This document shows positions 1-4,363 of a stretch of 7,095 bases of DNA, piece after piece. A program made the translations under genes and the position numbers. The stretch is from Actinomycetota bacterium. GTDB taxonomy: Bacteria; Actinomycetota; Acidimicrobiia; IMCC26256; JACDBD01. Where the stretch lies: assembly GCA_013695115.1 (NCBI GenBank), contig JACDBD010000210.1:1-7095 (forward strand), in the 5' to 3' direction. Every line of letters starts with the position of its first letter. Position 1 is the stretch's first letter. Below the pieces are notes generated by a model. That model was not told where the DNA came from. It ran no database searches and saw nothing but the letters and a program-made list of their open reading frames with translations.

Positions 1-208
1 GTGTGATCGCGGCGCGCGCCATCGTCTGCTCGTCGGGCGCTTCGATCACGTTGAGGAAGTCGTACTGCCCCATCAGGCCGTACTGGGCTACGACCTTCAG
101 GCCCATCTTCTCGACTTCGGTCGTCACCTCGGCGATCCGCTCCGGGTGCTCGCGCACGGTGGCCCATCCGTCGGGACCGAGCGTCGTCAACATCACGTAG
201 GTCGGCAC
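1..208 (-). CDS. GYD domain-containing protein (partial, N-terminal 69 residues)
   Basis: The frame is open from a GTG at 208-206 to the left edge, with 69 complete codons and no stop, so the C-terminus lies outside the window. The protein begins MPTYVMLTTLGPDGW and continues with a charged helix (about residues 18-33), then KVVAQYGLMGQYDFLNVIEA (36-55) and PDEQTMARAAI. This is the layout of the GYD family: small (usually about 90-100 residue) ferredoxin-like alpha/beta proteins named for a G-x-Y-D stretch, here G47-Q-Y-D50. The family has no established biochemical role, so none is assigned. The GTG start is chosen because M-P-T-Y matches the usual beginning of the family. It lies 10 nt after the stop of the RpiB-like gene, so the two are probably co-expressed. 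I see no good Shine-Dalgarno sequence; instead a TAGGCT hexamer lies 7 nt upstream. Confidence 0.85.
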   Translation of the reverse strand, partial: MPTYVMLTTLGPDGWATVREHPERIAEVTTEVEKMGLKVVAQYGLMGQYDFLNVIEAPDEQTMARAAIT

Positions 209-215
209 GGGCAGG

Positions 216-221
216 AGCCTA
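216..221 (-). promoter_or_regulatory. Candidate -10 element for the GYD gene, built on a stop codon
   Basis: TAGGCT on the minus strand fits TANNNT and ends 7 nt before GTG 208. Its TAG is the stop codon of the RpiB-like gene. The AGG inside it could instead act as a very weak ribosome binding site at an unusually long distance. No -35 box is evident. Confidence 0.28.
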
Positions 222-644
222 GCGAGTCTCGAGTCGGGCGATCGTGGCCGCCTCGTCCGGGTCGGGCTCGGTCTCGAACCAGGCGTCGAGCATCTCGCGG
301 GCGACGTCCGGGCTGACCAGGCGCAGGCCCATCACCAGGACGTTGGCGTCGTTCCAGGTGCGGGCGCCGGCGGCGGTGGCGGCGTCGGTGCAGAGCGCGG
401 CCCGCACCCCCGGCACCTTGTTGGCCGCGATCGACGCGCCCGTGCCGGTCCAGCAGAACAGCACCGCGGTGTCGGCCTCGCCCCCGGCCACCATCTCGCC
501 CACCCGGCGGCCGACCTCGACCCACTCCTTCGACTCGCCGGCCGGCGGACCCACCAGGATGACGTCGTGGCCACGCTCGTAGAGGTCGGCGACCACCGCG
601 TCGGTCAGCGGGGTCTTGTCGTCCGATCCCAGTACGACCTTCAC
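219..644 (-). CDS. RpiB/LacA/LacB family sugar-phosphate isomerase-like protein
   Basis: This 141-residue protein has the length and fold pattern of the RpiB/LacAB family, cytosolic enzymes that interconvert aldose and ketose phosphates such as ribose 5-phosphate and ribulose 5-phosphate. The N-terminal strand MKVVLGSDD leads to the core AVLFCWTGTGASIAANKVPG (60-79), RAALCTDA, and WNDANVLVMGLRLV (97-110). Cys64 matches the catalytic cysteine of E. coli-type RpiB, and Thr66-G-T-G is the anion-hole loop. Two features differ from the textbook enzyme: the His before N-D that opens the sugar ring is Trp97, and the D-H pair near the N-terminus is Asp8-Asp9. The glycine after the catalytic Cys is Trp65. 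The substrate is therefore uncertain, and rpiB is not used as a symbol. The GTG at 644 is the first possible start, because the stop codon of the upstream gene lies in the same frame three codons earlier. It is probably co-expressed with its neighbours on the same strand. Confidence 0.9.
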   Translation of the reverse strand: MKVVLGSDDKTPLTDAVVADLYERGHDVILVGPPAGESKEWVEVGRRVGEMVAGGEADTAVLFCWTGTGASIAANKVPGVRAALCTDAATAAGARTWNDANVLVMGLRLVSPDVAREMLDAWFETEPDPDEAATIARLETR

Positions 645-650
645 AAACCC

Positions 651-656
651 AGGTTA
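651..656 (-). promoter_or_regulatory. Candidate -10 element for the RpiB-like gene, built on a stop codon
   Basis: TAACCT on the minus strand fits TANNNT and ends 6 nt before GTG 644. Its TAA is the stop codon of the sulfatase-like gene. There is no Shine-Dalgarno sequence before the GTG and no convincing -35 box, so the call rests on the hexamer, its spacing and the recurrence of the pattern at neighbouring genes. Confidence 0.3.
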
Positions 657-2765
657 CGACCGGCGGAGCGGCACCAGCTCCACGCTCCCAGCGAGGGTGC
701 GGACGATGTAGCACGAGACGTCGTTCTGCCCATCGCGCCACAGGAAGTCGGGCGGCAGCAACCCGAAGCTTGACCTCGAACGGCTGAAGCGGGACGACAC
801 GCCCGCGATCGTGCCGTTGATCGCACACGCTACCGGCGCGCCGGGCTCGACGCCGGCGTCGAGGTTGCCGAAGATCAACCCGGGAACTCTCCCCTCGGTC
901 GGCGTGGCGGCATCGAACCGCTCGGGCTGTTTGAGGTCGACCGGCCCGGTCGCCTCCGCTGCAACCGTCAGGCCGGCGGCGGGCTGGCCGACCAGCTCAG
1001 GAAACGGTCCGATGCGGTACAGCGCCCATTGCGCGTCGCCGACCCCCCGGAGCGTGTCGACGCCCGCGGCCCGCACGACGCGCGCGCCCTCGGCCCCGTC
1101 GACCGCGTAGCGCGAGCCGGGCTCCTCGCGACCGGTGGCGGTGTTGGAGGTGTAGAGCACCTTGTCGGTGCCGGGCCTCGGCTCCCCGCGCACCGATCGT
1201 CCGTCAACGTCCCAGGGGAGCTCGATCCCGAGATAGTCGGCGATGCTCGGCAGGATGTCGACGCTCGTCACGTTCTCGTCGCTGACGGCTCCCTCCTGCT
1301 GACCCGGCGGCTTGACGAACAGGGGAGCGTAGGCGATCTCGGGCCAGGAGGGCTCCACCCGGTCCTTGTCGGCCCCGCGGCTGCTCTCGCCGGGCTGGAA
1401 CGCGATGCCGTGGTCGGCGGTCACGACGACCATGGCGCGGTCGTAGACACCCTGGTCGCGCAGACGCTCGAGGAGCCTCGTGACGAGCGTGTCGACGTAC
1501 TGGACCTGGAGCAGGTGGCGCTGGCGGCCGAGGCGCACGACGGCCTCGTCGGTGGTCCACCGGTCGGCCGCGCTCCGGCGCCCACTGGGCGCGTCGTCGT
1601 CTTCGTACTGCACGCCCGACGGGTAGTACTGGAACGGTCCGTGGGGCAGGATCAGGTGCAGGAAGTCCAGTGACCTGCCCGATCCGTCGATGCCGGCGAG
1701 GAACTCTTCGAAGCGCGCCGGCGTCGTGTTGCGGAGGTTCTTGTTGAAGTCGAAGCGGGGGTCGGCGTCGGCGCGCTCGGTGAAGTGGCCGCCGGCGGGC
1801 TCCTCGACCAGGGTTTCGTTGGGATCCGACTCGACCCCGCTCGGCGACGACAGCTCCGTCCACACATCCCACGCCTGCCCGAGCAGAGGCCCGATCACCT
1901 CGCCGTGCGAGGCGTCCCCGCAGACCCGGGCGGGGCACAGCCGCGTGACCGCCTCTCCGCCGTGCACGTCGTAGGAGCCACCGAGGAGCGTGAAGAGGTT
2001 GGCGGGATAGGTGCTCGCCACTGGGACCACGTTGTCGTGGGGGAACCGGCCCGTGAGGATCGCCGGGACGGCGAAGGAGGTGCGCAGCGCCGTGGCGGTC
2101 GAGTTGCGGTACCAGGTGGCGTCAGCGGCGATCTCGGCGAAACCAGGAAAGAGCTCGGCGTCGATCGTCCCGTCGGTACGCATGAGCGAGTTGGTCGGGA
2201 ACTCGTCGAGCACGAGCACGACGACGGGGGTGTCGGCGCTGCCGACGTCGGCCGACGCGCCGCCACCCACCGAGAGGAGCTGGGAGACCGGCGACGCGAA
2301 CAGGAACAGCAGCGCGAACGCCAACGGCGCCACCGACGCGTACCGCAACCACATTCGCACCGATCCGGCTCGCCGGTAGAGCGCGCCGAACCCGATGGCG
2401 CCGGCCACCGCCACCGCCACGAGGAACCTGCCGCGCGCATCGACGAGCTTCTTGACGACCACGAGGAGGAGGACGCCGAACAGCGCGCCCACGACCACCG
2501 CCTGCACGAGCGCGCGGACGTCCCGGCCGAACCAGTTGGCGAGGACGGCGCACCCGCCGACAACGAGCGGAGGAACGAGGCCCAGGACCAGCGCGAACAA
2601 CACGATGTCCCGGGGCCCGGCGCCCCGGAACACGAACGTCTCCGGGCTGCGACCGAACACGTCGAGCAGTGGCTGGGCGAACGCGAACGCGGTGAGGGCG
2701 AGGATCTCGAGGAAGTAGCCGCCCTCCTCGCGGACGCGACCAACCGGCGTCGCGGATGCGGCCAT
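654..2765 (-). CDS. Membrane-anchored sulfatase-like hydrolase/transferase (AlkP superfamily)
   Basis: The protein has 703 residues. Five hydrophobic segments (about 18-36, 53-78, 84-106, 112-130 and 142-161) precede the catalytic domain from about 178. With the N-terminus inside, this puts the catalytic part outside the membrane. AlkP-superfamily marks appear in order: VVVLVLDEFP (D187, E188, metal site), TATALRTSFAVPAILTGRFP (223-242), LPHGPF with H375, TADHG with D451 and H452, and SVDILPSIADYLGI (501-514). Aligning the ILTG end with sulfatases puts Thr229 where the formylglycine Cys/Ser would be, and C/S-x-P-x-R is absent. A phosphatase or phospho-group transferase similar in logic to lipoteichoic acid synthases is therefore more likely than a sulfatase. 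Residues from about 540 form a C-terminal extension I cannot assign. C277/C282 and C647/C685 could form disulfides. The frame stays open to 3020, but that extension lies over the divergent gene. ATG 2765 is preferred because it sits just before the first membrane segment and 7 nt from a -10-like TACATT. Confidence 0.88.
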   Translation of the reverse strand: MAASATPVGRVREEGGYFLEILALTAFAFAQPLLDVFGRSPETFVFRGAGPRDIVLFALVLGLVPPLVVGGCAVLANWFGRDVRALVQAVVVGALFGVLLLVVVKKLVDARGRFLVAVAVAGAIGFGALYRRAGSVRMWLRYASVAPLAFALLFLFASPVSQLLSVGGGASADVGSADTPVVVLVLDEFPTNSLMRTDGTIDAELFPGFAEIAADATWYRNSTATALRTSFAVPAILTGRFPHDNVVPVASTYPANLFTLLGGSYDVHGGEAVTRLCPARVCGDASHGEVIGPLLGQAWDVWTELSSPSGVESDPNETLVEEPAGGHFTERADADPRFDFNKNLRNTTPARFEEFLAGIDGSGRSLDFLHLILPHGPFQYYPSGVQYEDDDAPSGRRSAADRWTTDEAVVRLGRQRHLLQVQYVDTLVTRLLERLRDQGVYDRAMVVVTADHGIAFQPGESSRGADKDRVEPSWPEIAYAPLFVKPPGQQEGAVSDENVTSVDILPSIADYLGIELPWDVDGRSVRGEPRPGTDKVLYTSNTATGREEPGSRYAVDGAEGARVVRAAGVDTLRGVGDAQWALYRIGPFPELVGQPAAGLTVAAEATGPVDLKQPERFDAATPTEGRVPGLIFGNLDAGVEPGAPVACAINGTIAGVSSRFSRSRSSFGLLPPDFLWRDGQNDVSCYIVRTLAGSVELVPLRRS

Positions 2766-2772
2766 TGCGCGA

Positions 2773-2801
2773 AATGTACCGCCGAGCGCTGAGCCTGTCG
2801 G
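2773..2801 (-). promoter_or_regulatory. Candidate promoter of the leftward block (leaderless)
   Basis: On the minus strand CCGACA (2801-2796; four of six bases match TTGACA) is followed by a 17-nt spacer and TACATT (2778-2773), which fits the TANNNT -10 consensus of actinobacterial housekeeping sigma factors. Seven bases then lead to the ATG at 2765, so transcription would begin at or next to the start codon. No Shine-Dalgarno sequence is present. A leaderless mRNA is inferred from this spacing and not shown directly. Confidence 0.5.
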
Positions 2802-2806
2802 CTCGG
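2782..2806. repeat. Inverted repeat in the divergent promoter region (possible operator)
   Basis: CCGAGC (2782-2787) and GCTCGG (2801-2806) are perfect 6-bp inverted arms around a 13-nt spacer. Nested within is a second palindrome, GAGCC-TGTC-GGCTC (2791-2804). Both overlap the candidate -35 box of the leftward promoter, so a regulator bound here could affect both directions. Short palindromes occur easily by chance in GC-rich DNA, so confidence is low. Confidence 0.25.
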
Positions 2807-2813
2807 TTCGCGC

Positions 2814-2819
2814 TAGAAA
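2814..2819 (+). promoter_or_regulatory. Weak -10-like hexamer before the phospholipase C gene
   Basis: TAGAAA lies 9 nt before ATG 2829, in an A-rich patch (TAGAAAA) that stands out in the GC-rich surroundings. It lacks the final T of TANNNT, and no -35 box is evident 16-18 nt upstream. The rightward transcript must begin somewhere in this 63-bp gap or inside the divergent gene, so this is the best visible candidate but a weak one. Confidence 0.25.
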
Positions 2820-2828
2820 ACGTGCCGC

Positions 2829-4343
2829 ATGGACCGCCGCGAGTTCCTCCAGCGCACCGGGCTCCTCGGCGGCGGGCTGCTGCTGGGCGGGCCGACCCTG
2901 CTCGGTGGCCGACGAACCCGCGGGGAGGACGAGCCGCGCGGTCTGCTCGACGGTTCCGCGAAGGACGCTCCGATCGACACGGTCGTCGTGGCGATGATGG
3001 AGAACCGGTCGTTTGACCACTACCTGGGTTGGCTGGCCGACGACGAGCGCTACGTCGAGCGGGGCAAGGAGCGCTACGGCCGCCGATTCCGCGTCGACGG
3101 CAACCAGCGCCAGGAGTTCGCCGCCCCCGACGGCTCAGTCTTCGAGACCGCGCCGTGGCTCACCCAGACCGGGGAGCCGAACCCCTACCGCGGCTGCGGT
3201 CACCTGGATCCCGGTCACCAATGGGATCAGGGCCGGGCCCAGCGTGACTTCGGCTTCCTCGGAGCCGGAGCCGCGAACGACATCTACGCCCTGAGCTACT
3301 ACGAACGCGACGCGCTGCCGTTCCTGGGCGAGCTCGCCCGCGAGTTCACCGTCTTCGACCAATGGCACGCGTCGGTACTGGGCCCGACGTACCCGAACCG
3401 GGCCTACCTCCATGCGGCGCAGTCGGGCGGCTACAAGGTCAACGTCTTGCCCGCCGACACCGCCGGGTACCCGTTCGCGTCGATCTGGGACCGGCTGGGC
3501 GCAGCCGGCGTTCCGGCGAAGTACTACGGCACCGACCTTCCCGTCATCGCACTCTGGGGCGACCGACTGCTCGCCTACAACAACCCGATCGACGCCTACT
3601 TCAGCGACGCGGCGGCGGGAACGCTCCCCAACGTCGTGTTCGTCGACCCCGCCTTTCTCACCGCCAACCGGACCGACGACCATCCCCGTGCCGATATCCG
3701 CGCCGGGCAGCGTTTCCTGCGCGACGTGTTCCAGGCGTTCGCGGAGTCGAAGCACTGGAAACGGGGCGCGTTCATCGTCACGTACGACGAGTGGGGCGGG
3801 TTCTTCGACCACGTCCCACCCCCGATCCTCCCCGACGACCTGGCCAACCCCGTCGACGCCGACAACTTCGGCCAGGCCGGATTCCGCGTCCCCGCGGTGA
3901 TCGCGTCGCCGTACGCCCGGCGCGGCTTCGTCGACCACCACCTGTACGACCACACCTCGGTGCTGCGCTTCCTCGAGTGGCGCTTCCTGGGGGCGCCGGC
4001 GCGCGGGCCCGGCAAGGACGGCGACACCTGGTTCCTCACGTCGCGCGACCGCAACGCCCGCAACCTCGGTGCCAGCCTGCTGGGCGAGGAACCGGATCGC
4101 GACGTCGGCTTCGATCTCGACGTCCCCATCGGCGAGCCGTCCCCGATCTGCACCCAGGACGGCGGGCCGCCCCTGCCGCCCCCGACCCCGCCGGTGCCCG
4201 TGACACCCGCAACCGTGCCCGCCCCGGCCGCGATCGAGAAGCACAGCTTCGAGGTCGCCATGGACGAGGGGTGGTTCGAGCGGATGGGCTACAAAGTGCG
4301 CCCGAGCGCAATGGCAAGGGAGTGGGCGGGGACCTCGACCTGA
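2829..4343 (+). CDS. Tat-exported phosphoesterase, phospholipase C/acid phosphatase family
   Basis: The 504-residue length is close to that of mycobacterial phospholipases C. The start MDRREFLQRTG carries the twin-arginine motif (R3-R4-x-F-L) before a Gly/Leu-rich hydrophobic stretch (11-27), so export in folded form by the Tat system is expected. There is no clear A-x-A cleavage site and no lipobox Cys. The catalytic domain (about 48-415) shows MMENRSFDHYLGW (56-68; E58, N59 metal-site type), CGHLDPGHQWD (123-133), LGPTYPNRAY (184-193, with Thr187 the likely nucleophile), DDHPRADI (283-290), VTYDEWGGFFDH (317-328; D320, E321) and LYDHTSVLRFLEWRF (372-386). Family members cleave phospholipids or other phosphate esters; the sequence does not say which. 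A proline-rich linker (447-466) leads to a short tail of about 38 residues that I cannot assign. C123 and C441 are the only cysteines. An in-frame TAG at 2814 leaves ATG 2829 as the first start. The GH38 gene follows after 20 nt. Confidence 0.93.
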   Translation: MDRREFLQRTGLLGGGLLLGGPTLLGGRRTRGEDEPRGLLDGSAKDAPIDTVVVAMMENRSFDHYLGWLADDERYVERGKERYGRRFRVDGNQRQEFAAPDGSVFETAPWLTQTGEPNPYRGCGHLDPGHQWDQGRAQRDFGFLGAGAANDIYALSYYERDALPFLGELAREFTVFDQWHASVLGPTYPNRAYLHAAQSGGYKVNVLPADTAGYPFASIWDRLGAAGVPAKYYGTDLPVIALWGDRLLAYNNPIDAYFSDAAAGTLPNVVFVDPAFLTANRTDDHPRADIRAGQRFLRDVFQAFAESKHWKRGAFIVTYDEWGGFFDHVPPPILPDDLANPVDADNFGQAGFRVPAVIASPYARRGFVDHHLYDHTSVLRFLEWRFLGAPARGPGKDGDTWFLTSRDRNARNLGASLLGEEPDRDVGFDLDVPIGEPSPICTQDGGPPLPPPTPPVPVTPATVPAPAAIEKHSFEVAMDEGWFERMGYKVRPSAMAREWAGTST

Positions 4344-4350
4344 GCGCCCG

Positions 4351-4356
4351 TATCCT
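4351..4356 (+). promoter_or_regulatory. Candidate -10 element for the GH38 gene (leaderless)
   Basis: TATCCT lies in the 20-nt gap after the phospholipase C stop and ends 7 nt before ATG 4364, the same spacing as at the leftward promoter. Only a poor -35 match (GGGACC, 16-nt spacer) is seen. An internal promoter giving a leaderless GH38 transcript is an inference. Confidence 0.35.
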
Positions 4357-4363
4357 GGTGGCG

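Noticed and set aside
193..828. Minus-strand open frame (211 codons) overlapping the RpiB-like gene
   Set aside because: It has an Arg/Gly-rich composition, while the overlapping 141-codon frame gives a clear RpiB-type protein.
1785..2792. Plus-strand open frame (335 codons) opposite the sulfatase-like gene
   Set aside because: Its translation is dominated by Glu, Arg and His runs, which arise from reading membrane-segment codons in reverse. There is no family match that I can see.
2766..3020. 85-residue N-terminal extension of the sulfatase-like frame
   Set aside because: It is rich in Arg, Ala, Glu and Pro, unlike a membrane protein start, and lies entirely over the intergenic region and the divergent phospholipase C gene. 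ATG 2765 directly precedes the first membrane segment.
4344..4363. Possible terminator between the phospholipase C and GH38 genes
   Set aside because: There is no stable hairpin followed by a T run; the gap is only 20 nt and contains a -10-like hexamer instead.
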